Assembly: GCA_045632525.1 (NCBI GenBank)
Contig: JAZQWV010000033.1
Coordinates: 1-64,000, forward strand
Direction of reading: 5' to 3'
Length of the DNA stretch: 64,000 bases
From: Fimenecus sp045632525
GTDB lineage: Bacteria; Bacillota; Clostridia; Oscillospirales; Acutalibacteraceae
Under the pieces are notes generated by a model, which made no database searches, was not told the origin of the DNA, and worked only from the letters and a program-made list of their open reading frames with translations. Shown here piece by piece: positions 1 to 7,789 of this stretch. Numbering within the stretch: the stretch's first letter is position 1; each line of letters begins with the position of its first letter. The position numbers and the translations under genes are program-made.

Positions 1-45
1 GCATATCACATTAACTCACCGATAAACTCCAATTCATTTAAGAAA

Positions 46-73
46 AACCTCCCAGGTAAAAACCTGAGAGGTT
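46..73 (-). terminator. Rho-independent terminator of the XRE gene
   Basis: Arms 46-57 and 62-73 form a 12-bp stem with one mismatch and an AAAA loop; on the reverse strand the stem is followed by a T-rich run. The stem overlaps the stop codon of the XRE gene. Nothing else is seen in bases 1-45. Confidence 0.75.
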
Positions 74-272
74 ATTTTTTATCAGTCAACCCTAAGATGT
101 AATCTGTTGAAGTTTTATAAAATTTTGCTAAATTAATTAAAATGGCTGTCGGAATGTCTCTTTGTCCTAATTCGTAGTTACTATAAACCTGTTGTGAACA
201 ATGAAGAATCTCTGCTACCTGTTTTTGTGTTAAATCATTGTCTTCTCGCAAGTCACGAATTCTCTTATACAT
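72..272 (-). CDS. Small XRE-family HTH transcriptional regulator
   Basis: A 66-residue protein that is almost entirely one lambda-repressor-type (HTH_3) fold. The recognition-helix region reads QKQVAEILHCSQQVYSNYE around residues 17-35, and the closing helix carries the usual IPTAILINLAKFYKTSTDYILG. Small single-domain XRE proteins of this kind act as dimeric repressors. It is divergent from the Ltp-like gene at 396, and the gap holds an 8+3+8 palindrome (323-341) inside the forward promoter, so it probably represses that promoter and, from the matching sequence at 1026-1054, the VanZ-like gene too. No second domain or partner antitoxin/toxin fold is visible. Family assignment is firm; the target genes are inferred. 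Confidence 0.9.
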   Translation of the reverse strand: MYKRIRDLREDNDLTQKQVAEILHCSQQVYSNYELGQRDIPTAILINLAKFYKTSTDYILGLTDKK

Positions 273-305
273 TTATCATCACCGATAATAGTATATGTTA
301 CAACA

Positions 306-344
306 AAATGCAGTATTGACATTTACTGCATTTTGCAGTAAGAT
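306..344 (+). promoter_or_regulatory. Promoter with operator palindrome for the Ltp-like gene
   Basis: TTGACA (316-321), 17-bp spacer, TAAGAT (339-344). The spacer holds a perfect inverted repeat TTACTGCA-TTT-TGCAGTAA (323-341), so bound protein would block the polymerase. A further half site TGCAGTA lies at 309-315. The adjacent divergent XRE gene is the obvious candidate regulator. A small GACGA/TCGTC hairpin sits in the leader at 364-379. Confidence 0.75.
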
Positions 345-395
345 GTAATCACAAAATATTAAAGACGACATTTTTCGTCGCAAAGGAGAATTTTT

Positions 396-860
396 ATGAA
401 AAAAATTATTGCTCTGATTTTAACATTAGTTATCCTTGCTACCTTTGCATTGTTTGCAGTTGGTAGTAGTGATGATACAAGCATATCTACTGATAACGAT
501 ACCACTCAAAACACTACTGATAACAATTCAACAAGCTCAACAACTGAAAGCTCTACTGAAGGAAAACAAGAAACTGTTAGTCAAAAAAATGCTGTTCGAA
601 AAGCTAAAAGTTATTTGGACTTTTCTGCGTTTTCACGTGAAGGACTTATCGACCAACTTGAATATGAAGGATTTTCAACAGAAGATGCAACATACGGCGC
701 AGATAATTCAGGTGCAGATTGGAATGAACAGGCAGTAAAAAAAGCAAAATCATATCTTGACTTTTCAGCTTTTTCCCGTCAAGGACTTATTGACCAACTT
801 GAATATGAAGGATTTACATATGAACAAGCTGTTTATGGCGTTGAACAAAATGGATTCTAA
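396..860 (+). CDS. Ltp-like surface protein with two Ltp repeats
   Basis: 154 residues. A hydrophobic N-terminus (residues 3-22) is followed by a Ser/Thr/Asn-rich linker (24-60) and two near-identical repeats at about 66-104 and 113-151, each with the core AKSYLDFSAFSR.GLIDQLEYEGF. This is the pattern of the host cell surface-exposed lipoprotein family (Ltp, PF07553). The phage TP-J34 member is a lipoprotein that blocks phage DNA entry (superinfection exclusion). Unlike that protein there is no lipobox cysteine: the expected site reads FALFAVGSSDD, so this copy is either held by an uncleaved signal anchor or secreted. Start chosen from AAAGGAG at 382-388. It has its own promoter/operator and is followed by a 28-codon membrane ORF. 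The repeat family is clear; a phage-exclusion role is inference. Confidence 0.8.
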   Translation: MKKIIALILTLVILATFALFAVGSSDDTSISTDNDTTQNTTDNNSTSSTTESSTEGKQETVSQKNAVRKAKSYLDFSAFSREGLIDQLEYEGFSTEDATYGADNSGADWNEQAVKKAKSYLDFSAFSRQGLIDQLEYEGFTYEQAVYGVEQNGF

Positions 861-872
861 TTGCTAATTCAA

Positions 873-959
873 ATGATAGTAACAGCCGGTTTGTTTGGAT
901 TCGGTGTTCTTATTGATTTATTCGTTATCTTAACAAAGCCAAATCCTTACTATGTATAA
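873..959 (+). CDS. 28-residue membrane peptide, possibly a TM2-domain remnant
   Basis: ATG at 873, TAA at 957-959; begins 13 bases after the Ltp-like stop. The peptide is one hydrophobic segment (GLFGFGVLIDLFVILT) followed by KPNPYYV. The GxFGxGxLIDLF pattern resembles the last transmembrane segment of TM2-domain proteins, so it may be the tail of a decayed gene or a genuine small membrane peptide. There is no strong ribosome site. I cannot tell which is correct. Confidence 0.35.
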   Translation: MIVTAGLFGFGVLIDLFVILTKPNPYYV

Positions 960-973
960 ATAGATACCTATAA

Positions 974-1002
974 AAAAGGATGGTTCATTGAATCATCCTT
1001 TT
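974..1002 (+). terminator. Terminator after the Ltp-like transcript
   Basis: AAAAGGATG (974-982) pairs with CATCCTTTT (994-1002), with an inner TTC/GAA pair, then ATTCTTT. It ends the short 396-959 transcription unit. Confidence 0.7.
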
Positions 1003-1025
1003 ATTCTTTATGCCGTTTTAGTATA

Positions 1026-1054
1026 TTGACTTTCCATGCAATTTACAGTAAACT
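1026..1054 (+). promoter_or_regulatory. Promoter of the VanZ-like gene carrying the same operator-like sequence
   Basis: TTGACT (1026-1031), 17-bp spacer, TAAACT (1049-1054). In the same register as 316-344 it repeats TATTGAC, TGCA.TTT and CAGTAA; about two thirds of the positions agree over 29 bp. This suggests co-regulation with the Ltp-like gene by the XRE protein. Confidence 0.6.
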
Positions 1055-1090
1055 TTTTGTAAAATATTATGTAGACAAAGGATTTTTACT

Positions 1091-1510
1091 TTGAAAAAGA
1101 ATTTTGCTTTTTATCTCTTGAATATTGGTATTCCCCTTGTCCTTGGTTTGGGAATTTACCTTTTTTGTTATAAAACCACATACATAAACACAGCTTTTAC
1201 GAATATTTTCGGTTTTTCGTTGCCCTATATCTATTTTGACAATGCCTTTCATCGTTTTATTACATGCTGGGCTTGTGATATACTTTGGGCATATTCACTC
1301 ACCTTTGCCTTGTATCTTTGTTTCAGGGTGTTCAAAAAGCCCTTGATAATCACCTCCGTCACTTCTTCACTTTTTGCAATTATAATTGAACTTCTGCAGA
1401 TTAATGGTGTTATAAACGGTACCTTTGATATATTGGATATCATTTCAGAGCTTGTGGCAATTTCTCTTGCTGTTATAATGATAAAATTTATTGAAAAACA
1501 AAAAAAGTAA
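1091..1510 (+). CDS. VanZ-like membrane protein
   Basis: 139 residues with about four hydrophobic segments (9-26, 60-80, 83-105, 112-134). The arrangement of a membrane-embedded CDILWAYSLTFALYL, then an acidic E-LLQINGVINGTFDILDI and a final helix resembles the VanZ family (teicoplanin-resistance VanZ and relatives), where a Q..G.FD..D motif precedes the last helix. Biochemical role is unknown for most such proteins. The start is TTG at 1091, chosen because AAAGGA (1077-1082) is well spaced and no ATG fits. It is a single-gene unit bounded by its own promoter and a bidirectional terminator, probably under the same XRE operator as the Ltp-like gene. VanZ membership is a moderate call. Confidence 0.6.
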   Translation: MKKNFAFYLLNIGIPLVLGLGIYLFCYKTTYINTAFTNIFGFSLPYIYFDNAFHRFITCWACDILWAYSLTFALYLCFRVFKKPLIITSVTSSLFAIIIELLQINGVINGTFDILDIISELVAISLAVIMIKFIEKQKK

Positions 1511-1516
1511 AATAAA

Positions 1517-1544
1517 AAAGGGCGGTTCACTCGAATCGTCCTTT
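1517..1544. terminator. Bidirectional terminator between the convergent VanZ-like and ybaK genes
   Basis: AAAGGGCGGTTC (1517-1528) pairs with GAATCGTCCTTT (1533-1544) over 12 bp with two G-U pairs and an ACTC loop. A/T runs on both sides allow use from either strand. Confidence 0.75.
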
Positions 1545-1554
1545 AATTTTTCAC

Positions 1555-2025
1555 TTATTCAATTGATTTGGATACTTCTACCCATTCTTTATAGTTTGAG
1601 TATTTTTCAAGTTCAGGAATTGTAAGCTCAATTGCACTGTTACTACTACCTACTGCAGGAAAAACAGTTTCGAATCGTTTCATTGACTCGTCAAGATATA
1701 CTTCAACTCCGTCTTTAATTCCAAAAGGACAAACGCCACCAATCTGATGACCTACGAATTCTTCAAGCTGTTCAGGTGACATCATTTTTGCCTTTGTGTG
1801 GAATTGTGCCTTGTATTTTGAGTTATCAACCTTAACATCCCCTGCCATAAGAATAAGAATTGGCTGTTCACCCACCATAAACGAAAGAGTTTTTGCGATT
1901 CTTGCGCCTTCAACTCCTAAAGCCTGTGCCGCAAGTTCAACTGTTGCACTTGAAACCTCAAATTCCTGCACTCTATCTTCCATTCCAAACTGACGGAAAT
2001 ATTCTCTGCCTTTTTCAATGGACAT
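1555..2025 (-). CDS. YbaK/EbsC-family aminoacyl-tRNA deacylase
   Basis: 156 residues matching the YbaK/EbsC fold. These proteins hydrolyse mischarged tRNAs such as Cys-tRNA(Pro) in the cytoplasm. Seen here are the conserved RIAKTLSF segment (residues 42-49) with the lysine used in catalysis, a KV.NSKYKAQF segment, and the GGVCPFG motif around residues 96-102 that lines the pocket. Length is typical of a free-standing YbaK. The ATG is preceded by AGGAAG. It is the last reverse-strand gene after the inositol cluster but is separated from iolG by 173 bp containing a REP-like element, so co-transcription is uncertain. Substrate tRNA cannot be read from the sequence. Confidence 0.85.
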   Translation of the reverse strand: MSIEKGREYFRQFGMEDRVQEFEVSSATVELAAQALGVEGARIAKTLSFMVGEQPILILMAGDVKVDNSKYKAQFHTKAKMMSPEQLEEFVGHQIGGVCPFGIKDGVEVYLDESMKRFETVFPAVGSSNSAIELTIPELEKYSNYKEWVEVSKSIE

Positions 2026-2060
2026 AATTAATCTTCCTTTATATTTTGTAATTTGATTTT

Positions 2061-2138
2061 TGTAGGGGCTGACGACTCGGCAGCCCGTAATCAGTTTGCA
2101 TCTAAAATTGCGGGACGTCGAGGTCGCCGTCCCCTACA
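2061..2138. repeat. Paired REP-like GTAG hairpins (BIME-like)
   Basis: Two hairpin units in opposite orientation, 2061-2087 and 2111-2138, so the 78-bp element begins TGTAGGGG and ends CCCCTACA. Each unit is TGTAGGGG followed by a short stem (GGCTG/CAGCC; GGACG/CGTCC) and closes in CCCG. A 5' GTAG foot on a palindrome is the hallmark of REP sequences mobilised by RAYT (TnpA-REP) proteins. A third unit lies at 3236-3261. Confidence 0.6.
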
Positions 2139-2198
2139 ACACCCAATTTAAGACACCCTAAAAATATAGCGAGGTAAAACCCCGCCATATTTATGTAA

Positions 2199-3206
2199 TT
2201 ACTGAATTTCTGAAAGCTTAACCGGTCTGCCTTCGTTAGCTGATTTTTCAGCAGCAAGAGCAATCTTAACTGACTGTAAACCTGCGTGGAAGCCAACAGG
2301 AGTTTCCTTGTCGTTAACACAACAGTCAACGAACTGTCTTACTTCTTCTGCAAATGAACCCATATATCTTTCAAGGAAGAAATAGAGTGGTTTTTCACCT
2401 GTTACACCGTTTGCATCTGCGATAACTGCAGTTGAAAGTGTATCATTAGCAGTTGCAACCATACCCTTTGAGCCGAAAAGCTCTGCTCTCTGGTCATAAC
2501 CGTACATAGCCTGACGAGAGTTGTCGATAACTGCAAGAGCACCATTTTCCATTTTCATTGAAATGATAGCTGTATCGAAGTCACCATATTCACGGATGCC
2601 AGGATTGATAAGAGCATCAGCATAAACATACAGCTCTTCAACATCGCTATTTGTAAGGAAACAAGCCATATCAAAATCGTGAATAGTCATATCAAGGAAA
2701 ATACTTGCTGCACAGTAGCCAACAGGTGGTGCCTGTGGGTCACGGGATGTGATGTTAAGAATCTGTGCTTCACCGATTTTTCCTTCGTCGTAAGCCTTAC
2801 GAACAGCTGCGAAGTTGTGGTCAAAACGGCGGTTGAAACCTACCTGGAATTTACATTCAGGATGAGCCTTGAGAGCGTCTGCAATTTCAAGAATCTTGTC
2901 AACTGTGTTTGCAAGTGGTTTTTCACAGAAAACATGTTTACCCGCATTAATTGCTTCAATAGAAATTGGAGCATGAGTGTCAGTTGATGAGCAAACAAGA
3001 ACTGCATCAATGTCAGCGTCTTCAATAATCTTTGTGTAATCTGTATAGATTTTTTCTACACCAAATCCTTCACAGAAAGCCTTTGTTTCGTCGTTCATAA
3101 ATGGGTCTGCAATTGCAACAACTTCAGCACCCTTTACATGATATGAGATTGATTCAAGGTGCACTTTACCAATACGGCCAGCACCGATAATACCGATTTT
3201 AAGCAT
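2199..3206 (-). CDS. iolG: myo-Inositol 2-dehydrogenase
   Basis: 335 residues, Gfo/Idh/MocA family. Catalyses NAD-dependent oxidation of myo-inositol to 2-keto-myo-inositol (scyllo-inosose), the first step of the pathway. The N-terminus IGIIGAGRIGKVHLES (residues 3-18) is the Rossmann dinucleotide-binding loop; HVFCEKPLANT near 90-100 contains the family EKP motif with the catalytic lysine; FLDMTIHDFDMACFL near 166-180 contains the DMTIHDxD segment with the active-site Asp and His. Length is usual. ATG preceded by AAGGAG. It lies 213 bp downstream of iolA; that gap holds a hairpin element and a REP-like unit. The family includes other sugar dehydrogenases; neighbours decide the call. Confidence 0.9.
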   Translation of the reverse strand: MLKIGIIGAGRIGKVHLESISYHVKGAEVVAIADPFMNDETKAFCEGFGVEKIYTDYTKIIEDADIDAVLVCSSTDTHAPISIEAINAGKHVFCEKPLANTVDKILEIADALKAHPECKFQVGFNRRFDHNFAAVRKAYDEGKIGEAQILNITSRDPQAPPVGYCAASIFLDMTIHDFDMACFLTNSDVEELYVYADALINPGIREYGDFDTAIISMKMENGALAVIDNSRQAMYGYDQRAELFGSKGMVATANDTLSTAVIADANGVTGEKPLYFFLERYMGSFAEEVRQFVDCCVNDKETPVGFHAGLQSVKIALAAEKSANEGRPVKLSEIQ

Positions 3207-3235
3207 AATAATTTCTCCTTACTTTTTATAGTTTA

Positions 3236-3261
3236 CGGGCGATTCGTGAATCGCCCCTACA
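3236..3261 (-). repeat. Single REP-like GTAG hairpin
   Basis: On the reverse strand it reads TGTAGGGGCGATTC, AC, GAATCGCCCG: a perfect 9-bp stem GGGCGATTC/GAATCGCCC with a 2-base loop, preceded by TGTAG. Same layout as the two units at 2061-2138. It lies in the iolG leader, 30 bp upstream of the start codon. Confidence 0.6.
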
Positions 3262-3332
3262 ATAAAACTTATAACAATTTGTAGGATTTTTCTTGCAAGA
3301 CAATGTGGCAAAACCTACAAAAATTTTAGGTA

Positions 3333-3410
3333 TTTTTTCGTTTAACAAGGCTTACGAGCGACGGCGTATGAAGATACTCCGAGCGAGTGTAACGAAGTTA
3401 AACGGAAAAA
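3333..3410 (-). repeat. Palindromic 3' hairpin element, copy 1
   Basis: Begins 10 bp after the iolA stop. Terminal inverted repeats TTTTTCGTTTAAC (3334-3346) and GTTAAACGGAAAAA (3397-3410); the interior has TTACGAGCGACGG and CCGAGCGAGTGTAAC, which pair imperfectly. On the reverse strand it aligns with copy 2 (9935-10016): both start TTTCCGT, then ACTTCGTT, then CTCG and GTAT, and both end ACGAAAA. Confidence 0.6.
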
Positions 3411-3419
3411 GAGCAAAAT

Positions 3420-4928
3420 TTAAATTGTGCCGTCCCAAGTTGATACGGCTGTATTTGTCTTTTCTTCTTCATCAAACCAGTGCTGTGTAACTGCTTTTGA
3501 TTCTGTGTAGAAACGGTATGCATCTTTACCTAAGCAGTGTAAATCGCCAAAGAATGACTGCTTGTGTCCTGAGAATGGGAAGAAGCCAACTGGAACAGGA
3601 ATACCAACGTTGATACCAACCTGACCACCATCTGTATAACGAGCAAACTGACGTGCAAAGTAACCACTCTGTGTATAAATAACAGAGCCGTTTGCATAAG
3701 GGTTGTCGTTCATAATCTTAAGACCTTCTTCAAAGTTCTTACAACGCTTGATGCAAAGAACAGGTCCGAATACTTCTTCGTCACCGATTGTCATATCCGC
3801 TGTAACCTTATCAAAGATTGTTGGTCCGATGAAGTAGCCGTTTTCATAGCCTTCCACCTTAACATCACGACCGTCAAGAACGAGCTCTGCACCTTCGTCA
3901 ATACCCTTTTGGATGTCAGCAAGAACTTCTTCATAGTGCTTCTTATATGTAATAGGTCCGAGTTTTGATGTCTTTTCCCAAGATGGACCAACCTTAATCT
4001 GTGATGCTTGCTTTTTAAGTTCTGCTACAAACTTATCTGCGATTGCTTCTTCAACAACACAGCAAGTAAGAGCCATACAACGCTGACCTGCACAACCATA
4101 AGCAGAGTTGATAACACCTGCTACTGTTCTTTCAAGAGCACAGTCTGACATAACAAGAGCATGGTTCTTAGCCTGGGTAAGAGCCTGACAACGCTTGCCA
4201 GCCGCTGCTGCACGAGAATAAACCTTAAGACCAACAGGAGTTGAACCTACGAATGTGATACCCTTAACATCAGGATGGTCAAGAATTGTATTTACTTCGT
4301 TTCTTGAGCAAGTGATAACATTGATAACGCCATCAGGAACGCCTGCTTCTTTATAAATAGCAGCAAATTTCATTGCTGTTTTTGGTGTAAGAGATGCTGC
4401 CTTGAGAACCATTGTATTACCTGTTGCAATACAAGTTGGAGCCATCCAACCAAATGGAATCATTGCAGGGAAGTTAACAGGAACGATACCTGCGAAAACA
4501 CCGAGAGGTTCACGATATTTAACTGTGTCGTAACCTGATGAAGCATCCATAAGGCTTTCACCCATCATAAGTGATGGAACCTGAGTTGCAAGTTCTGTAC
4601 CTTCTTTTGCCTTGAGGACGTCACCTTCTGCTTCGCCCCAAACTTTACCGTTTTCGCAAGCAACACACATTGTGAGTTCTTCCATATCACGGATAATAAG
4701 CTCACGGATTTTATAAAGAATCTGTGCTCTCTTGATTGCAGGAGTTGCTCTCCAACCTGGGTAAGCTGCCTTTGCAGCCTCAATTGCTTCAAGAACTTCA
4801 TCATTTGTACAGCAAGGTGCTTGACCAACAACTTCACCTGTGCTTGGATTGTGAAGGTCATACCAAACATCAGTTTTTGAGTCTTTAAACTGACCGTTCA
4901 CAAAATATTGTAATTTTTCTACTGCCAT
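3420..4928 (-). CDS. iolA: CoA-acylating (methyl)malonate-semialdehyde dehydrogenase
   Basis: 502 residues, aldehyde dehydrogenase superfamily, MmsA/IolA type. It converts malonic semialdehyde, NAD+ and CoA to acetyl-CoA and CO2, the last step of inositol breakdown. The N-terminus carries YFVNGQ; VPVNFPAMIPFGW (149-161) is the NAD-site motif of MmsA enzymes; GITFVGSTPVG is near 223-233; the catalytic cysteine is Cys284 in GCAGQRCMAL. In the usual ELGGK position the sequence reads QALTQAKNH, as in MmsA enzymes, which lack the general-base glutamate. ATG preceded by TAAGGAG. It follows iolE by 16 bp, so the two are co-transcribed. Assignment is strong. Confidence 0.93.
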   Translation of the reverse strand: MAVEKLQYFVNGQFKDSKTDVWYDLHNPSTGEVVGQAPCCTNDEVLEAIEAAKAAYPGWRATPAIKRAQILYKIRELIIRDMEELTMCVACENGKVWGEAEGDVLKAKEGTELATQVPSLMMGESLMDASSGYDTVKYREPLGVFAGIVPVNFPAMIPFGWMAPTCIATGNTMVLKAASLTPKTAMKFAAIYKEAGVPDGVINVITCSRNEVNTILDHPDVKGITFVGSTPVGLKVYSRAAAAGKRCQALTQAKNHALVMSDCALERTVAGVINSAYGCAGQRCMALTCCVVEEAIADKFVAELKKQASQIKVGPSWEKTSKLGPITYKKHYEEVLADIQKGIDEGAELVLDGRDVKVEGYENGYFIGPTIFDKVTADMTIGDEEVFGPVLCIKRCKNFEEGLKIMNDNPYANGSVIYTQSGYFARQFARYTDGGQVGINVGIPVPVGFFPFSGHKQSFFGDLHCLGKDAYRFYTESKAVTQHWFDEEEKTNTAVSTWDGTI

Positions 4929-4944
4929 TTTATTTTCTCCTTAA

Positions 4945-5838
4945 TTATAATCCTGATACCTCATTAATGTATTTACGAGCCTTCAAAGCATATTCAAATG
5001 GATTTGCGATAGCTGGGTCTTGTTCTGCTTCAACAAGAACATAGCCTTCGTAGCCTGTTTCTTCAAGAACATCGAATACAGGTTTGAAATCGATAACGCC
5101 GTCACCAGGAACTGTGAAAGCACCTGCACGAACACCTTGTAAGAAGCTCATTTTTTCTGCCTTAACCTTAGCAACAACGTCAGGACGGATATCCTTGAGA
5201 TGCACGTGACGGATTCTCTTTGCGTATTTCTTGAGAACTGCCATATAGTCTTCACCACAGTATGCAAGGTGACCTGTATCGAAAAGAAGACCGAAAAGTT
5301 CAGGGTCTGTGTTTTCCATCATTCTGTCAATTTCAGCAGCTGTCTGAACAACTGTACCCATGTGATGATGGAAGCAAAGTGCAATACCCATATCTTTCGC
5401 AACTTTGCCAAGCTTGTTAATACCTGTGCAAAGCATATCCCATTCTTCGTCATTCATAACATATTTGTCATCAAAAATTGAAAGGTCTGTGCCTTGAATT
5501 GAATGTCCCTGTTCAGAAATACCAACAACCTTTGCACCCATTTCCTTAAGGAAAGTGATATGCTCGATGAAGTCTTTTTCAACTTCTTCATAAGGCTTTG
5601 TAATAAGGAAACTTGAGAACCAAGCGTTGCAAATCTGCATACCACGAAGTTCAAGAGCCTTTTTAAGAACCTTTGTATCTCTTGGGTACTTGTTACCAAC
5701 TTCACAACCTGTGAAACCAGCAAGTGCCATTTCAGAAATGCACTGTTCGAATGTGTTTTCTGCACCAAGGTCTGGCATATCGTCATTTGTCCAAGCGATA
5801 GGTGCAATACCGAGTTTTACCTTATTTTTATCCAACAT
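4945..5838 (-). CDS. iolE: Inosose dehydratase (2-keto-myo-inositol dehydratase)
   Basis: 297 residues in the AP-endonuclease-2-like TIM-barrel family. It dehydrates 2-keto-myo-inositol to 3D-(3,5/4)-trihydroxycyclohexane-1,2-dione. Recognisable are LGIAPIAWTNDDMPDLG at the N-terminus, CFHHHMGT, FDTGHLAYCGED, HVHLKD and the C-terminal VPGDGVIDF and LVEAEQDP segments that supply metal ligands and active-site residues of IolE. The start is taken at 5838, not at an upstream in-frame ATG, because AAGGAGA directly precedes it. That ribosome site lies inside the last iolD codons and iolD stops 1 bp before this ATG, implying translational coupling. Confidence 0.93.
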   Translation of the reverse strand: MLDKNKVKLGIAPIAWTNDDMPDLGAENTFEQCISEMALAGFTGCEVGNKYPRDTKVLKKALELRGMQICNAWFSSFLITKPYEEVEKDFIEHITFLKEMGAKVVGISEQGHSIQGTDLSIFDDKYVMNDEEWDMLCTGINKLGKVAKDMGIALCFHHHMGTVVQTAAEIDRMMENTDPELFGLLFDTGHLAYCGEDYMAVLKKYAKRIRHVHLKDIRPDVVAKVKAEKMSFLQGVRAGAFTVPGDGVIDFKPVFDVLEETGYEGYVLVEAEQDPAIANPFEYALKARKYINEVSGL

Positions 5839-5839
5839 A

Positions 5840-7759
5840 TTAATATCTCCTTGCCTTGTTTTTATTTTCTTCCTTATTTTCAAAGGATTTGTTTACTTTT
5901 TCATTTGTTGAAACAGATGGAACACCTGTATGCCACCAAGCACCATAACCATCAGTCATTGACTTTGGAAGCACCTTAATGTCAATAAGTGTTGAAACTG
6001 TCTGTTTCTGTGAGTCGATAAGTGCGAATTCAAGTTCTTCCATTGTTTTTGCTGTGTATGTCTTGCAACCATAAGCTGCAGCAGCCATAGCAAAATCAAT
6101 TGGGATAAGGTCACCTAAAAGGTCACCGTTGTCATCTCTGTAACGGAATTCTGTTGCAAGATTTCCGATACCATTTGACATCTGAAGATTGTTGATACAA
6201 CCGAAACCGCTGTTATCGAAAAGAAGAACATTAATCTTCTGTTTTTCCTGAATTGATGTAACAAGTTCAGAGTGAAGCATTAAGTAACTACCGTCACCAC
6301 ACATTGCATAGCTTTCGCATTCAGGATGAGCCATCTTGCTACCTAATGCACCTGCGATTTCGTAACCCATACAAGAATAACCATATTCCATATTGTATGA
6401 ATAACGCTTGTCAGAAGTCCACATTCTCTGTAAACAACCTGGAAGTGAACCTGCAGCACCTGTGCAAAGAGCATCTGCAGGAATAAGTTTTCTAATCATA
6501 GCAAGTGCTGCTGTCTGTGTAATTACACCGCCGATTTTCTCAACAAATTCAGGAATTGTCTTTTCGTCACGAGCTTCAATAAGAGGTTTGAAGTTTTCGT
6601 CATATTTATAGTTTGCAAGGAATTCCATTTCCTTGTCCCAATCCGCTTTTGCATCTTGGATTTCAGTTGTGTATGCTGATTTGTAACCAACTTTACGAAG
6701 TTCATCACCAAGAGCAAGGATACCGAGTTTAGCATCAGCTACCATTTTAACTGCATCGAGTTTATATGCATCAAAACGAGATGTGTTGATTGTAACCATC
6801 TTAACATCGTCTTTGAAAAGCGATTTTGAAGCAGTTGTAAAATCAGAGAAACGAGTACCGATACCGATAACAACATCTGCATCCTTCGCCATTACATTAC
6901 CTGCAGAGTTACCTGTAACACCAAGACCGCCAAGGTTATATTTGTCAGATGAAAGGCAAGCAGTTTTACCACTCTGTGTTTCTGCGAAAGGAATGTTGAA
7001 TTCTGCACAGAACTTTTCAAGTGCTTCGCCTGCTTCTGAGTAACGAACACCACCACCACAGATTACAAGTGGTTTTTTAGCATTTTTCACTACTGCTACA
7101 ACATCTTCTAATTCTTCACAAGCTACTGGCATACGAACGATTTTATGTACTCTCTTTGCGAAGAATGAGTCAGGGTAATCATAGCTTTCGCCCTCAACAT
7201 CTTGGCAAAGACAAATTGCAACTGCACCTGCGTTTGCTGTGTCTGTCAATGCCCTCATTGCATTAATCATTGCTGACATTAACTGTTCAGGACGCTGAAT
7301 TCTATCCCAATATCTTGTAACTGCTTTATAAGCGTCATTTGTTGTTGTAGCAAGTGAGTTTTCCTGCTCAAACTGCTGAAGAACAGGGTCAGGCTGACGA
7401 GTTGAGAAAGTGTCAGCAGGAAATAAGAGAAGTGGTACATTATTAACTGTTGCAGTAGCTGCTGCTGTAATCATATTCGCAGCACCAGGGCCAATTGAAG
7501 ATGCACAAGCGATAATCTTTCTTCTGTTGTTCATCTTTGCAAAGGCTGTTGCAACATGAGCCATGCCCTGCTCATTTTTGCCCTGATACACTTTAAGTCC
7601 ACCCTTGTCAGAGTCAAGTGCTTCACCAAGACCTAAAACAATACCGTGACCGAAAACTGTGAAAATTCCGTCAACGAATTTTGTTTCAACACCGTCAAAA
7701 GACACATACTGATTATCAAGGAACTTAACAAGTGCCTGAGCCATTGTCATTTTTGCCAT
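5840..7759 (-). CDS. iolD: 3D-trihydroxycyclohexane-1,2-dione acylhydrolase (ThDP enzyme)
   Basis: 639 residues, thiamine-diphosphate family. It opens the cyclohexanedione ring to give 5-deoxy-D-glucuronate. Visible are the N-terminal pyrimidine-binding domain with VFGHGIVLGLGEALD, the GPGAANMITAAATA segment, a central nucleotide-like domain (VICGGGVRYSEA), and the C-terminal ThDP-magnesium motif beginning CGDGSYLMLHSEL and ending in the asparagine of DNSGFGCINN. Length fits IolD. ATG preceded by ATAGGAG. The last codons encode a basic KNKARRY tail whose DNA doubles as the iolE ribosome site. It lies 30 bp after iolB. Confidence 0.95.
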   Translation of the reverse strand: MAKMTMAQALVKFLDNQYVSFDGVETKFVDGIFTVFGHGIVLGLGEALDSDKGGLKVYQGKNEQGMAHVATAFAKMNNRRKIIACASSIGPGAANMITAAATATVNNVPLLLFPADTFSTRQPDPVLQQFEQENSLATTTNDAYKAVTRYWDRIQRPEQLMSAMINAMRALTDTANAGAVAICLCQDVEGESYDYPDSFFAKRVHKIVRMPVACEELEDVVAVVKNAKKPLVICGGGVRYSEAGEALEKFCAEFNIPFAETQSGKTACLSSDKYNLGGLGVTGNSAGNVMAKDADVVIGIGTRFSDFTTASKSLFKDDVKMVTINTSRFDAYKLDAVKMVADAKLGILALGDELRKVGYKSAYTTEIQDAKADWDKEMEFLANYKYDENFKPLIEARDEKTIPEFVEKIGGVITQTAALAMIRKLIPADALCTGAAGSLPGCLQRMWTSDKRYSYNMEYGYSCMGYEIAGALGSKMAHPECESYAMCGDGSYLMLHSELVTSIQEKQKINVLLFDNSGFGCINNLQMSNGIGNLATEFRYRDDNGDLLGDLIPIDFAMAAAAYGCKTYTAKTMEELEFALIDSQKQTVSTLIDIKVLPKSMTDGYGAWWHTGVPSVSTNEKVNKSFENKEENKNKARRY

Positions 7760-7789
7760 AATATCATCTCCTATAAAAAGGTAGTTTAT

